Shown: positions 8,608-17,659, counted from the stretch's first letter. The stretch is DNA of 64,000 bases from Nitrospira sp. BO4 (GCA_030144965.1 JAMPUU010000020.1:49324-113323); one strand, 5' to 3'. A program made the numbers and translations. The notes: generated from the sequence alone by a model not told the origin.

Positions 8608-8922
8608 TTAGAGCGTGTCTAGAGACCCAGTTGCCGAACGCGCGGAAGTGGCCGTGCGAGGGGCGTTTTCGCTGATGCGCGGATTGGCTGAGCTCAATGC
8701 AATAGGGAAAATAGTTACGGATCGATCCAGACTTTGCAGGCCCGATAAATCAGTTCGCTCGGGCATTTCCTGAAGAGCGATAATTGTTTGATGCAGTTTG
8801 AGTGGTACGTTGGCGAGCAGGTCCGCTGTTAAAGCCCTTGGCAACTCATGCAAACCGGCATAAGCGATATTGGAAGCGGCCAAGCCCAGACCTATCATTA
8901 AAGTGAAAAGGCATCGCATCAT
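8608..8922 (-). CDS. small secreted hypothetical protein
   Basis: A 104-residue frame with a clear Sec signal peptide (MMRCLFTLMIGLGLAASNIAYAG, cleavage likely after AYA). An AAGGAG ribosome binding site lies upstream of the ATG at 8922. The mature part is Leu- then Ser/Thr/Ala-rich (SANPRISENAPRTATSARSAT) and resembles no family I know. It lies about 60 bp upstream of the TcA-like gene on the same strand and could be co-transcribed with it. The function is unknown. Confidence 0.6.
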   Translation of the reverse strand: MMRCLFTLMIGLGLAASNIAYAGLHELPRALTADLLANVPLKLHQTIIALQEMPERTDLSGLQSLDRSVTIFPIALSSANPRISENAPRTATSARSATGSLDTL

Positions 8923-9258
8923 CCTGTCGCTCTCCTTTCACTTTATAGCTAATCGGTGAGAGACTTTAGTTTTTGGGATACCTCATAACAGTTGGAAAGA
9001 CGAATCCAATTGCTGGAACGAAAAGTAGACGAAACGTTTTGTGATGTCAATGAGCGATGGATTCGGGTTTTCACTACGACGTTGTAAACTTTGAGTGTAC
9101 TACCTCCAAATGCACGCGACGGGACTGATGTGATGCTCAGGAAGGGAAAGTAAAGGATTGGAAGGGGAAAGGCGCTATCCTCGCGCCTTACTGAAATCGA
9201 AATGAGTGCTTCCTACCGAGGCATCAGGCTGCCCCTGGAGGACTGATATGACTGGAAA
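8923..9258. other. intergenic, no gene seen
   Basis: The 336 bp upstream of the small secreted protein are comparatively AT-rich and presumably hold its promoter. I see no RNA gene, repeat or credible reading frame. Confidence 0.6.
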
Positions 9259-9597
9259 CTAATTCAGAGGAAAGTTCCAGGATGTGGGCTTTGAATCTTC
9301 CACCTCGTGCGCCGGCAGACGATGCCATGCCCGTAATGCCCGTCGCTGTGCCTCACTGTGTTGGGAAGAGGCCCAGACGAGTGTCCATTGCTTTTGCGCT
9401 GGAACACATAGGTTAGTGTAAGGGGTTGCTGTTATCACCCATGTCTCAACACGATCCTCCGGGGGTGGCGTTCGTGGGGTGACCGGTTCCTTCGCAGACC
9501 AATCCCCGCAGACCCATCCTCTCGGCGTGAGATGCCATTCAAGATGGACAAACAGGGCCGCGCTGATTGTTCCACGTATGAGCAGTCCATGCTCCAT
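9259..9597 (-). CDS. hypothetical protein
   Basis: This 112-residue frame starts at the ATG at 9597, which has a strong GGGAGG ribosome binding site five to eight bases upstream. A longer frame starting at 9651 lacks such a site. The sequence (MEHGLLIRGTISAALFVHLEWHL, then PRGWVCGDWSAKEPVTPRTPPPEDRVETW) has no recognised domain, signal peptide or membrane span. It contains several Trp residues and a proline-rich linker. It lies alone between the accessory island and a long empty stretch, so no role can be suggested. Confidence 0.55.
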   Translation of the reverse strand: MEHGLLIRGTISAALFVHLEWHLTPRGWVCGDWSAKEPVTPRTPPPEDRVETWVITATPYTNLCVPAQKQWTLVWASSQHSEAQRRALRAWHRLPAHEVEDSKPTSWNFPLN

Positions 9598-10283
9598 ATC
9601 AACCTCCCTTGTAATCTGTCCAGCAAGCTGTATTCGCAAGTTGAATGCCATGAGAGATATGCCCAGAAGACTCGGCGCTATTCGCTTCTAGGTGCAATGA
9701 GTTAGCATGTGGGAAGCGACATGAGATGACAGGTAGCGCGGGTATCGCAGTGTAGGAAGAAGTGAGAGTGAGGGGGTCTGTTTTGTGTGGTTATGACACT
9801 AGGCAGACCCCTGGGTTGAGGACCGTAGCTCCCGCCCGGCAGAGTGGCCGTTAGATGAGATGGCAGGTGTTCATGCGGTGTTCGTGAAGGCGATAAGACG
9901 GGCTGAAGTGTCAACAGATGCATACCTCCAGTAGATTTCATTTCAAACCCGCAGCTTGAAACCTCCTCTACACGTTCTCTTACATTAAGAGTACACTCCA
10001 CCCCACACCGTGCACCCGTGGGTGTATCCATACGATCCACAATGCCGTGAGGATACACAACCTGACTGAAGGGCCAAGGCTGGAGGCTGATCGGCGCGTG
10101 CTATCAACGACAAGGGCGAGATTGCAGCGCAGGCCGCATTCAATAACAGACCGAGGCGTGCGGTCCTTCTTCTGCCGGCTAGACTTTTGGGCGGTTTCGG
10201 TCAGACATGCCCGGCTGTGCTAGACTGATGCCCCGGCACTTCGCTCTCTCGGTTGGATAGGAAGCCGCTATGGAGCAAGGCCC
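9598..10283. other. long intergenic stretch, no gene seen
   Basis: Nearly 690 bp without a supportable gene. A 118-codon frame on the minus strand (9702-10058) has no ribosome binding site and a composition unlike a protein. The right part would carry the promoter of the BrkB-type gene. Confidence 0.5.
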
Positions 10284-11615
10284 ATGATTCGCTCCACCCG
10301 CATCTTGCAATTTGCCAAGCACGATCTCTGGACCACAGATCTCATGGGCGTTTCATTCCTCCGTCGGTTAGGCATTCAGGCGCTTCGGCTGGGGACGGCT
10401 GTCGGACTGGAGTTCCGTCATCGCTTGCTGGATGCCCGGGCGGCCGGGCTCGTCTACACCACGCTGCTCTCGCTGGTGCCCTTTCTCGCCGTGACGTTCT
10501 CGGTTCTCAAGGCCTTCGGCGTCCACCATGGAGTTGAACCCTTGCTGGCCCAGGCCTTGGAGCCGCTGGGCCCGAAGAGCCGGGAGATCACCGCCACGAT
10601 CGTGGGGTTTGTGGATAATATCCAAATTAGTGTGTTGGGAGCGATCGGGATTGCCGGGCTTTTCTACACAACCTATTCGCTGATCGACAAGGTCGAACAG
10701 GCCTTGAACGCGATCTGGCTGGTCAAGCAGGGGCGCACGTGGGAGCGGAAGTTCGCCGATTACTTGAGCGCCGTTCTTGTTGGACCGGTCCTGGTCGTCG
10801 GCGCGTTCGGCCTCCTGGCCTCACTCCAAAGCCAAGCTCTGGTCCAGCGCCTTGTGGAGTTAGAACCGCTCGGAACCCTGTTCGTCTGGAGCGGCGAACT
10901 GGTTCCCTTCGTGATGTTGTGTGCCGTGTTCACGTTCTTTTACAAGGTCATTCCCAACACGCATGTTGACTTGCGCTCAGCGGCGGTCGGCGGCGTCTCG
11001 ACGGCGGTTCTCTGGGGCATCGCAGGGGAGGCCTTTGCAAAATTCGTTGCGGCATCCGCCAATTACAGCGCGATCTATTCGGGTTTTGCGGTCCTCATTC
11101 TGTTCCTGCTGTGGCTTTATGCCAGCTGGATGATTGTACTCATCGGCGCGCAGCTCTCATTCTTCCACCAGTACCCCACGGCCTATCTTTCGCGTTTGCT
11201 GTGGGAACAGGGCACCTATGTGTTTCGGGAACAACTGGCCCTCAAGGTGTTGCGCGTTCTAGGGCATCACTATCTCAAAGGAGATCGCCCATTGGGTGTG
11301 GCCGAGTTGGCCGGCGAGTTGAATCTTCCCTTGTCTCTGGTGGAGGAAGAAGTGGAACGTCTTGTCGACAGGGGCTTTGTAGCCCGGCTCCAGGAACCGA
11401 AAGGCGTGAGCTTGATCAAGGCGCCCGATCTGATCTTGGTGAAAGAGGTTCTGGATTCGGTCCGAAACGGAAGTCCGCCGTGGGTGCTCACCCATTTGGA
11501 AACGACCGATCCGATCTCCAGCCTTTTGCGCCGTCGAGACAAGGCCGTGGAGCATGCGCTGGACGGTGAAACGGTGCACTCGCTTCTCCAGGAGCAACCA
11601 CAATCCCGTCAGTAG
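10284..11615 (+). CDS. YihY/BrkB-family inner membrane protein with C-terminal winged-helix region
   Basis: The 443-residue product has the family's early motif ARAAGLVYTTLLSLVPFLAVTFSVLKAFG, then ISVLGAIGIAGLFYTTYSLIDKVEQALNAIW and the C-terminal spans GFAVLILFLLWLYASWMIVLIGAQLSFF. About six membrane segments end near residue 290. The remaining 150 residues are soluble and look like a winged helix (GVAELAGELNLPLSLVEEEVERLVDRGFV), which many YihY proteins carry. The family was once called ribonuclease BN in error; its transport or lipid-related role is unresolved. It may start at 10284 or at the in-frame ATG at 10344. Confidence 0.9.
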   Translation: MIRSTRILQFAKHDLWTTDLMGVSFLRRLGIQALRLGTAVGLEFRHRLLDARAAGLVYTTLLSLVPFLAVTFSVLKAFGVHHGVEPLLAQALEPLGPKSREITATIVGFVDNIQISVLGAIGIAGLFYTTYSLIDKVEQALNAIWLVKQGRTWERKFADYLSAVLVGPVLVVGAFGLLASLQSQALVQRLVELEPLGTLFVWSGELVPFVMLCAVFTFFYKVIPNTHVDLRSAAVGGVSTAVLWGIAGEAFAKFVAASANYSAIYSGFAVLILFLLWLYASWMIVLIGAQLSFFHQYPTAYLSRLLWEQGTYVFREQLALKVLRVLGHHYLKGDRPLGVAELAGELNLPLSLVEEEVERLVDRGFVARLQEPKGVSLIKAPDLILVKEVLDSVRNGSPPWVLTHLETTDPISSLLRRRDKAVEHALDGETVHSLLQEQPQSRQ

Positions 11616-11634
11616 GTGTCCGATGATATACGGG

Positions 11635-12411
11635 TCACGAGTCTGAGCGAGGAGGGCTGGGTTGTGTGGAAGAGGAATCGGACCGAGTCGGTGTAATCAG
11701 GTGTTGGGTTTGAGACGGAATCATCCCCTGAGCGTCCATCATTTCAAACAGCAAACAACACTTCAGTCGGCCACATACGCCCAGCAGGCGCGGGTCATCG
11801 ATCGGTAGTTCGAGTTTTTTGGCCTGTTTGGCCGTGATGGGCTTCACATCAGTCAGAAAGCTCGCGCAACACAGCACGAGCCCGCAGGTATCGATGCCGC
11901 CAAGCCGCCGGGCTTCTTCGCGCACCCCGACTTGACGCATTTCGATGCGGCCGCCGAAGCGGCGAGCCAGTTCACGAACCAGTTCGCGAAAATCGATTCG
12001 GTCCTCCGCGGTGTAGACAAAGGTGAGTTGCCGGCGATGTATGGCCCCATAGACTTCGACCAGCTTGAGAGAGATGTGGAGCTCGGCCGCTTTCGCTCGA
12101 CAATAGGCTGCCGCTTCTCGAGAAAGCGTCTCAAGCCTGCCGATCAATGCCGTTTCTTCAGAATCAGGCTTTCGTAAAATGGATTTCATGGCTCGCATGG
12201 GCGGAATAAACGGGGTGGAGTAAGGCTCTGTATAGACGACCCCGTACGTGACCTCGCCTTCAACCTCGAGTAAGACGGGGTCACCGCTGCGTAAAGGCAC
12301 GCCGGACGCACCCAATTTCTTGACCTCTCCTTGATTCCGGATCTTCACTCCAACAAGGCGGACCGAGGTGGGATAGGTGTGGGCAGACTCTTGGGTGATA
12401 GCCGGTTCCAT
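11635..12411 (-). CDS. PSP1-domain protein, RicT/YaaT-like
   Basis: A roughly 258-residue PSP1 C-terminal-domain protein. RLVGVKIRNQGEVKKLGA opens the fold. RRQLTFVYTAEDRIDFRELVRELARRFGGRIEMRQVGVREEARRLGGI is the central conserved block. The Cys pattern CGLVLCCASFL followed by GRLKCCLLFE matches the residues that in the Bacillus RicA-RicF-RicT (Y-complex) bind a [4Fe-4S] cluster. RicT assists RNA maturation and phosphorelay control in Firmicutes; outside them the role is open. The start at 12411 is a choice; an ATG five codons upstream (12426) is also possible and neither has a clear ribosome binding site. The C-terminal 20 residues are Ser/Thr/Pro-rich. Confidence 0.88.
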   Translation of the reverse strand: MEPAITQESAHTYPTSVRLVGVKIRNQGEVKKLGASGVPLRSGDPVLLEVEGEVTYGVVYTEPYSTPFIPPMRAMKSILRKPDSEETALIGRLETLSREAAAYCRAKAAELHISLKLVEVYGAIHRRQLTFVYTAEDRIDFRELVRELARRFGGRIEMRQVGVREEARRLGGIDTCGLVLCCASFLTDVKPITAKQAKKLELPIDDPRLLGVCGRLKCCLLFEMMDAQGMIPSQTQHLITPTRSDSSSTQPSPPRSDS

Positions 12412-12598
12412 GAAGCGATCATACACAATTTTAGTCGATGGGGGAACTAGTAAGGGTGAGTGCGGCGGTCAAAAGATGCCAGGAAGTATGAGCGGAGATG
12501 AATCGTAACTCATTGATTCTAAATGACAAAATTACCAATACTCCGCCTGCCTTGTTATGGTAGGCTAAATCCACAGTCGGAGGAAGATGGAGTGACCC

Positions 12599-12877
12599 AT
12601 GGCGACGATGCTCAGAGAACGAAAGAAGATGTTGCGCATTCCCAATCAAGTTGTCCTTCCCTTTGGGTATCGGATTTCGGTCAGACAATTGTCGGATGCG
12701 GAAATGGACAAACGCGATGCGAATGCCGATGGTATTTGGGATGATGACACCAAGACGATCTATGTACGAAAACGACTTCCTGTCACGCGCCGCCGGTACA
12801 TTTTAGCGCACGAACTGGGTCACGCCTGGCTGGACTGGCAACATCGCTATATGGACGATGGGAAAGCCAGTACATAG
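12599..12877 (+). CDS. small ImmA/IrrE-like metallopeptidase-fold protein
   Basis: The 92-residue protein contains YILAHELGHAWLDWQHR, a HExxH zinc-binding motif near its C-terminus, preceded by DDTKTIYVRKRLPVTRRR. The layout resembles ImmA/IrrE (DUF955) peptidases but lacks the helix-turn-helix partner domain and the extended C-terminal part. Truncation of a longer ancestor, or a stand-alone mini-peptidase fold, are both possible. It starts at 12599, with GGAG a short distance upstream. It is convergent with the EVE-domain gene and separated from it by 13 bp. Activity is uncertain because the third zinc ligand is not obvious. Confidence 0.7.
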   Translation: MATMLRERKKMLRIPNQVVLPFGYRISVRQLSDAEMDKRDANADGIWDDDTKTIYVRKRLPVTRRRYILAHELGHAWLDWQHRYMDDGKAST

Positions 12878-12890
12878 CGACCGGAACAGC

Positions 12891-13361
12891 TCAGTCTTCT
12901 ACCAAGCTCATGATGTGTTTCCACTCGATCGGGGTGACCGGCTGAACGGAGAGCCGTGAACCCTTCTGCAGCAAGACCATTCCTTTGAGCTTGCGATCCT
13001 TCCGCAATTCATCCAGCGTCACAGGCCGCGGAAATGTTCTGACATATCTGATATCGACCATGTCCCATCGAGGCTGAGAGGGCTTGCTCTCCGGGTCGTA
13101 GTGCGTGTCCCTCTTGTCGAATTGCGTCTGGTCAGGATAAGTGGTCTTGACGACCCTTGCGACGCCCACGACTGCGGGCGGGTCAGCATTGCTATGGTAG
13201 AACAGGACGTGATCACCGATTGCCATACTGCGCATGAAATTACGCGCTTGATAGTTGCGGACTCCATCCCAACAGGTCGTCTGATCGGGAGAGCGCATCA
13301 AGTCATCAATCGAAAATGAGGAGGGCTCTGACTTCATCAGCCAATACTGTGCAGAACGCAT
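12891..13361 (-). CDS. EVE-domain protein
   Basis: This 156-residue protein is almost entirely an EVE (PUA-like) domain. It has YWLMKSEPSSFSIDDLM, CWDGVRNYQARNFMRSMAIGDHVLFYHSN and PPAVVGVARVVKTTYPD, the arrangement of the human THYN1 and bacterial YcaO-unrelated EVE family. These domains bind modified cytosines in DNA or modified RNA bases through an aromatic cage; the conserved Trp and Tyr of the cage are visible. In bacteria stand-alone EVE proteins are common housekeeping or stress genes, whereas fusions act in modification-dependent restriction. No restriction gene is adjacent. Length and borders are typical for the family. Confidence 0.93.
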   Translation of the reverse strand: MRSAQYWLMKSEPSSFSIDDLMRSPDQTTCWDGVRNYQARNFMRSMAIGDHVLFYHSNADPPAVVGVARVVKTTYPDQTQFDKRDTHYDPESKPSQPRWDMVDIRYVRTFPRPVTLDELRKDRKLKGMVLLQKGSRLSVQPVTPIEWKHIMSLVED

Positions 13362-13411
13362 GTACGCATCTCCTTATCGAACTTGATTGAGGGCAACCTC
13401 ACCATCTTTTC

Positions 13412-14575
13412 TCACGGAAGCGAGAGACGGTAGATTCCCCCTTTATGATCGAGGACGTAGACCTCGCCGGCCTCATCGATCCCAAACGATGAAATCTGTA
13501 GTGACGTCTTGAGTATGGTGTGCGGTTCATCGAGAGCATGATTTCTAGCAGGGGGATGCAAAGCAAAGATTTCCCCGCTACAGAAATCCCCATACACGTA
13601 TGCACCCGTCAGATTCCTAAGCAGTCGTCCGCGATAGACATAGCCACCGATAATCGAACAGCGCCCATTTTGATGCGAGTATTCGAGAATCGGCAAGTTC
13701 AGGTTGACCGTTGAACAATCGGCCGAAGGATGAAAACAATGGGTTCCTTCCATCACTCGCCAACCGTAGTTTCCTCCGAGGGTGATCAGATCGATCTCTT
13801 CCCAGCTGTATTGACCGACGTCGGCTGCCCACAGGTGTCCGGTTGTGCTGTCAAAGGAAAACCGCCACGGGTTTCGTAATCCGACAGCATAAATCTCCGG
13901 TCGGCCACCGGTTGTAGCGAAGGGGTTGTCCGTCGGAATTCCATAGGGATCACCGCGGTCCACATCGATCCGGAGAATCTTTCCAAGGAGGTCATTGGGA
14001 TTCTGCGCGCGGTTTTCCGGGTCGCCTTTTGAACCGCCATCACCGAGGCCGACATATAAGTAGCCGTCGGGTCCGAAGGTCACCATTCCACCATTGTGAT
14101 TGGGATAGGGTTGCAGCACGGTCAGGAGAATCCGTTCTTCGTGAGAGGCCGACGTCTCCGCTGCACCCCGGTGATACTCAGCCACGATCGTCGCGCCGTC
14201 CGGCTTTCTCGTGTAATTGACGAAGAAGCGCCCATTCCGGTGGTAATTAGGATGAAACGCAAGTCCCAGAAGGCCGCGCTCCCCACCGGAAAGTACCCGC
14301 TCGGTGACATCGAGAAAAGGGCCGGGACGCAACGCATTCGCTTCCAGCACACGAATGCGACCGGGTTGTTCGACCACGAAAAGTCGCGTAGACCCATCAC
14401 CGGCATGGGTGAGATAGACCGGTTGCTCGAGGCCATGTGTGACGAGCGGAGCGAGAGCGACCACATGTCGCCCGTCAGAAGGCTTGGTAGGTGGAGCCAA
14501 CGCGTCGTCCGCTTGCAGACTGCCGGTTGGGAGCAGGATGAGTATCACGGACCACCGGATGATCCAGGAATCCAT
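13412..14575 (-). CDS. PQQ-dependent sugar dehydrogenase family protein (glucose/sorbosone dehydrogenase type)
   Basis: The 387-residue precursor begins with a Sec signal peptide (SVILILLPTGSLQA) and continues as a six-bladed propeller. Key motifs are THAGDGSTRLFVVEQPGRI, GERGLLGLAFHPNYHRNGRFFVNYT, YPNHNGGMVTFGPDGYLYVGLGDGG and VGLRNPWRFSFDSTTGHLW, all typical of the GSDH/YliI (aldose sugar dehydrogenase) family. The NHNGG histidine corresponds to the catalytic base. Such proteins are periplasmic and oxidise aldoses with PQQ. Whether this organism loads PQQ cannot be judged from the window. The gene ends 3 bp before the hypothetical gene upstream (14579-14965), suggesting one transcript. Confidence 0.92.
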   Translation of the reverse strand: MDSWIIRWSVILILLPTGSLQADDALAPPTKPSDGRHVVALAPLVTHGLEQPVYLTHAGDGSTRLFVVEQPGRIRVLEANALRPGPFLDVTERVLSGGERGLLGLAFHPNYHRNGRFFVNYTRKPDGATIVAEYHRGAAETSASHEERILLTVLQPYPNHNGGMVTFGPDGYLYVGLGDGGSKGDPENRAQNPNDLLGKILRIDVDRGDPYGIPTDNPFATTGGRPEIYAVGLRNPWRFSFDSTTGHLWAADVGQYSWEEIDLITLGGNYGWRVMEGTHCFHPSADCSTVNLNLPILEYSHQNGRCSIIGGYVYRGRLLRNLTGAYVYGDFCSGEIFALHPPARNHALDEPHTILKTSLQISSFGIDEAGEVYVLDHKGGIYRLSLP

Positions 14576-14578
14576 ATG

Positions 14579-14965
14579 TCAGCTTCGTCCAGGTGAGCGG
14601 GATTCGATGAACTCGATCAAAACCCGATAGGTAAGCTCCCTCGTTTGAGCCTTGCTGAGGTTCCGACCTTCAATATTTCCTTCCAGCCAAACTCGGTCAG
14701 ATATCGGCGCGACCGCCTCATTACAGAGACTCCACATATCATGGAGAAACCCTTCGGGCAATCCGACTTGGACCCCTTCCGATTCAATGCGATCGTCCAG
14801 CAGCGCGAGGAGATCGGAAATGGCTTGGTCAGGCCGGTATGGGAGTGGAGTGAAGCCGAACTGCTCTTGCGAGAGCGTGTCCTGTGTCGCCTGATCGACG
14901 AGATCCCGCATGTATTCTTTCAGCAGGCCGATGACATGGCCGGAAAAGACGATCCGAGGTTCCAT
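14579..14965 (-). CDS. hypothetical protein
   Basis: A 128-residue, mostly alpha-helical acidic protein directly upstream of the PQQ-type dehydrogenase on the same strand, with 3 bp between stop and start. It begins MEPRIVFSGHVIGLLKEYMRDLVDQ and contains AISDLLALLDDRIESEGV. There is no signal peptide, metal motif or membrane span. I do not recognise the family. Tight spacing suggests co-expression, but a cytoplasmic protein of this kind has no obvious link to a periplasmic enzyme. Confidence 0.65.
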   Translation of the reverse strand: MEPRIVFSGHVIGLLKEYMRDLVDQATQDTLSQEQFGFTPLPYRPDQAISDLLALLDDRIESEGVQVGLPEGFLHDMWSLCNEAVAPISDRVWLEGNIEGRNLSKAQTRELTYRVLIEFIESRSPGRS

Positions 14966-15504
14966 GCGCCATTATCGAGTTTCTGCAATGAAGGAGCAAG
15001 ATCAAGACAGGTCCAATTATGGATGATTCACGTTGGACGTTGGAATGACCGGAAAGGAACCACAGGCAGCTGTACCGGTCCGGTTTGCTGGGAGCAGCAT
15101 CTGCAGCGGGGAATGAGCGGTAGGGAATTGAGCGGGGGTACACCTCGCTGGCAGTTATGAAGTAGCGGCTCGTGATAATCGCAGGGTCGGTGTACCCGCG
15201 CAGAATAGACTCTACGCCTTTTCACCAACTGCGCAAGGCCCGAAGATGGCCTTATGAGGGAGTCCGTTTGGGCTAGGGGCATACGCACCGGCAGGATCTG
15301 CTGGTCTACCTCTTCTCTGCGGTGATTGAGTCGTCGGTCCTGGTGAATGGAGGACGACGAGCGAAGGCTGAATCGTGGTGATGGTATTCAAGACCGTCGA
15401 CATGACGGCTATTGATTCATCGAGCAGCGGCATATTACTTTCTGGGCAGCATCACGCGAACATGATGCCTGTCAAGGACCGATCTGTTACCAAGAGAGCC
15501 TGCA
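14966..15504. other. intergenic stretch, no convincing gene
   Basis: About 540 bp between divergent genes. Short frames on the minus strand (15028-15288, 15212-15433) lack ribosome binding sites and recognisable sequence. The stretch probably contains promoters for both flanking transcripts. Confidence 0.5.
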
Positions 15505-16293
15505 ATGACCGAACGTTTCGAGATAGCCATAAACACGCCGGCTGGTCAGATCACCAGCGCAGTGGAGGTGCCGACCGGTTTTGTTCCCATTACAGCGATT
15601 GTTCCCTTGATACGGCGTTTAGGAGAGGAGGCACAGGCTCTCGAGGTCGAGCGCTCCGTTGAGTCGGGCAAACCGCCATCCTGTCGCAAGGGGTGTGCAG
15701 CATGCTGTCGAATGCTCGTCCCGCTCTCGGCCCCGGAGGCCTTGGCGTTACGAGAATGGGTTCGGTCGCGTCCCGCTGAGCAGCAGGCTCGCATTTCGGC
15801 GCGGTTTGCCGAATCAAAGCTTCTGCTGCTGTCTCGCGGGGTTTGGCGAAAGCTCTTGGAGTTGTGCGATGCCCCTGAAGAGCCGGACGATGATGCCTTG
15901 GATGGTGTGAATCGTGAGTACTATGCACTGCGGATGCCATGTCCGTTCCTTGAAGAAGAGCTGTGTACGATTTACGACGAACGTCCCGCCGCGTGCCGCG
16001 AACTGTTGGTGACATCCCCATCCGAATACTGCGAGGACATGATCGAAAATCAGGTTGAGCCGGTACCGACACCCATACGGGTCAGCACTGTTTTGGGGTT
16101 AGTGTGGCAAGAATTGACGGCAACTCCGACGAGGCTGATTCCGCTCCCGGTGGTGCTCGATTGGGCGGAACGTCACGAACATGCGAATCAGCGGACATGG
16201 AAGGGCGCACAGTTACTGGATCAGGCTTTGGACAAGGTCTGGCGCTACTTGAGCCAGTCATTTTCAGGAGGCGGAGAAAAGGCCGTCAGGTGA
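15505..16293 (+). CDS. YkgJ-family cysteine-cluster protein
   Basis: The 262-residue protein has CRKGCAACCRMLVPLSAPEA near residue 55 and CPFLEEELCTIYDERPAACRELLVTSP near residue 148, the two Cys clusters of the YkgJ (UPF0153) family. It is longer than the paralogue at 2303, with an extra 50 residues at the N-terminus (FEIAINTPAGQITSAVEVPTGFVPI). These are predicted to form a metal or Fe-S site. It begins at the ATG at 15505 and is followed 45 bp later by thrH on the same strand, so the two may share a transcript. The biochemical function of the family is not established. Confidence 0.85.
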   Translation: MTERFEIAINTPAGQITSAVEVPTGFVPITAIVPLIRRLGEEAQALEVERSVESGKPPSCRKGCAACCRMLVPLSAPEALALREWVRSRPAEQQARISARFAESKLLLLSRGVWRKLLELCDAPEEPDDDALDGVNREYYALRMPCPFLEEELCTIYDERPAACRELLVTSPSEYCEDMIENQVEPVPTPIRVSTVLGLVWQELTATPTRLIPLPVVLDWAERHEHANQRTWKGAQLLDQALDKVWRYLSQSFSGGGEKAVR

Positions 16294-16338
16294 TGGCCTG
16301 AGTCGGCGGTATCGTCTATGGATGAAGAGGAGAGATGC

Positions 16339-16962
16339 ATGCAGAAGCCCGTGGTGGTGTGTTTGGATCTGGAAGGAGTGCTCGTTCCGGAGATCTGGAT
16401 TAATGTCGCGATGAAGACCGGGATTGAAGAATTGAAGATCACGACCCGTGAGATGCCGGATTACGACAAGCTCATGAAGCAGAGGCTGGACATACTCGAT
16501 CGGCGAGCGTTGAAGATCGGCGACATTCAAAATGTCATTACAAAAATGGGGCCATTAGATGGGGCGACTGATTTCCTCGCGTGGTTACGGGAGCGCTGCC
16601 AGGTGATTATTTTGTCGGACACGTTCTATCAGTTCGCCCAACCCCTCATGCGACAGCTGGGCTTCCCGACTCTTTTCTGCAATCAGCTGGAGATCGACGG
16701 GAGCGGCCGCATCGTGAATTACCATATGAGAATGCAGGATCCAAAGAAGCATGCCGTCGCTGCGCTCAAAGCGCTGAACTTCTTTACGATGGCTGCCGGT
16801 GATTCGTACAACGATACGGCCATGTTGGGTGAAGCTCACGCCGGATTTTTCTTTTGCCCTCCTGAACATCTCCCGAAAGAGTTCCCTCAGTTTGCTGTGA
16901 CAAAGACTTACGGCGAACTGCAGGAGCGGTTTGCCAAGACCGGTCAGTTCGCTGTCTCTTAA
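16339..16962 (+). CDS. thrH: ThrH: phosphoserine phosphatase / homoserine phosphotransferase
   Basis: This 207-residue HAD-superfamily enzyme has motif I VVVCLDLEGVLVPEIW (nucleophile Asp in DLEG), the cap segment KTGIEELKITTREMPDYDKLMKQR, motif II LSDTFYQF, and motif IV GDSYNDTAML. DLEG in place of DxDGT and the short cap are typical of ThrH, which in Pseudomonas dephosphorylates phosphoserine and can transfer phosphate to homoserine. It supports serine synthesis and possibly threonine synthesis. The start was set at 16339 because AGGAG sits upstream and the HAD strand begins there. Confidence 0.92.
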   Translation: MQKPVVVCLDLEGVLVPEIWINVAMKTGIEELKITTREMPDYDKLMKQRLDILDRRALKIGDIQNVITKMGPLDGATDFLAWLRERCQVIILSDTFYQFAQPLMRQLGFPTLFCNQLEIDGSGRIVNYHMRMQDPKKHAVAALKALNFFTMAAGDSYNDTAMLGEAHAGFFFCPPEHLPKEFPQFAVTKTYGELQERFAKTGQFAVS

Positions 16963-17174
16963 CATACGGAGGAAAGAACTTAGAAATTTATCCAGAGCTG
17001 TGCATAAGCCCAATCCTGCCCGACTGCGTGGCGACCCAAGCTGTATGAAATATATGGACTGGGAAACAGATGATCATGGCCGGTTTGAATGCCGACCATG
17101 CCGTTCATGAAGAAATGGGTCCAGACGATATCGACTTCGTCGTCGATAGAGGTCTTAGCTCCAGGAGGTTTGCT

Positions 17175-17387
17175 ATGCGCTCCTATATCGGTAGTCTTAT
17201 TGGTAGTCTATCCCTAGTGTTCGCGCTGACAGCATGCGCCATGCTTTCCAAGCATGATTGCGTTCTCGGCGATGCCGATGACAAGGCAGAGCAGGAAGAG
17301 CGATACAAGACCTGGTTTCAAACACTCACGCCAGAAGAGCGGGCAAGGGAAGTACTAAGGCAACACGAACGCGCATTGTCGCCGTAA
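17175..17387 (+). CDS. small lipoprotein
   Basis: The 70-residue product starts at the ATG at 17175, seven bases after AGGAGG. SLIGSLSLVFALTACAML is a signal peptide ending in the lipobox LTAC. The mature part is a short, charged, helical segment (DDKAEQEERYKTWFQTLTPEERAREVLRQHERAL) with no known domain. Similar tiny lipoproteins are common in envelope biology but no function can be given. It borders the fragment region that begins at about 17437. Confidence 0.72.
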   Translation: MRSYIGSLIGSLSLVFALTACAMLSKHDCVLGDADDKAEQEERYKTWFQTLTPEERAREVLRQHERALSP

Positions 17388-17436
17388 AAATCCGACAGTC
17401 CAGAGTAAGTTCTGGACATGAATACACGAACCCGCC

Positions 17437-17655
17437 TCCGGCATTTTGTTCTCGACGAAGTTCTTGCCCCAGCTCGTATTCAGGTTTGAAGAACGCATGT
17501 CGGACAGATTGATGTCCGATCCCTGAACTCCAGACCAGAAGGGGTGAGAAGGATTTTGATCCCCGTGCCAGGTGTAATTGACCAATAGCGACCACCCTCT
17601 ACCTGATCCGGATTGACCTCGCGGATCCAGGCGTCGAACCGCCTGCAAGGAATCG
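17437..17655 (-). pseudogene. nxrA: nxrA internal fragment (about residues 250-317)
   Basis: On the minus strand this segment reads DAWIREVNPDQVEGGRYW, then after loss of one C it reads NYTWHGDQNPSHPFWSGVQG, SDINLSDM and NTSWGKNFVENKMPEA. This matches residues about 251-317 of the intact NxrA at 60435-63872 with few substitutions, including the Asp expected to ligate molybdenum. The nucleotide match to about 61190-61390 is close throughout. Homology stops abruptly at both ends and a one-base deletion breaks the frame, so it is a dead fragment left by duplication or recombination, not a gene. Confidence 0.9.
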
Positions 17656-17659
17656 AAGG

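Noticed and set aside
9702..10058. A 118-codon minus-strand frame
   Set aside because: There is no ribosome binding site or motif; composition does not look protein-like.
17326..17595. A minus-strand frame over the nxrA fragment
   Set aside because: It is the wrong frame of the fragment; the nxrA-like peptide is read in another frame.
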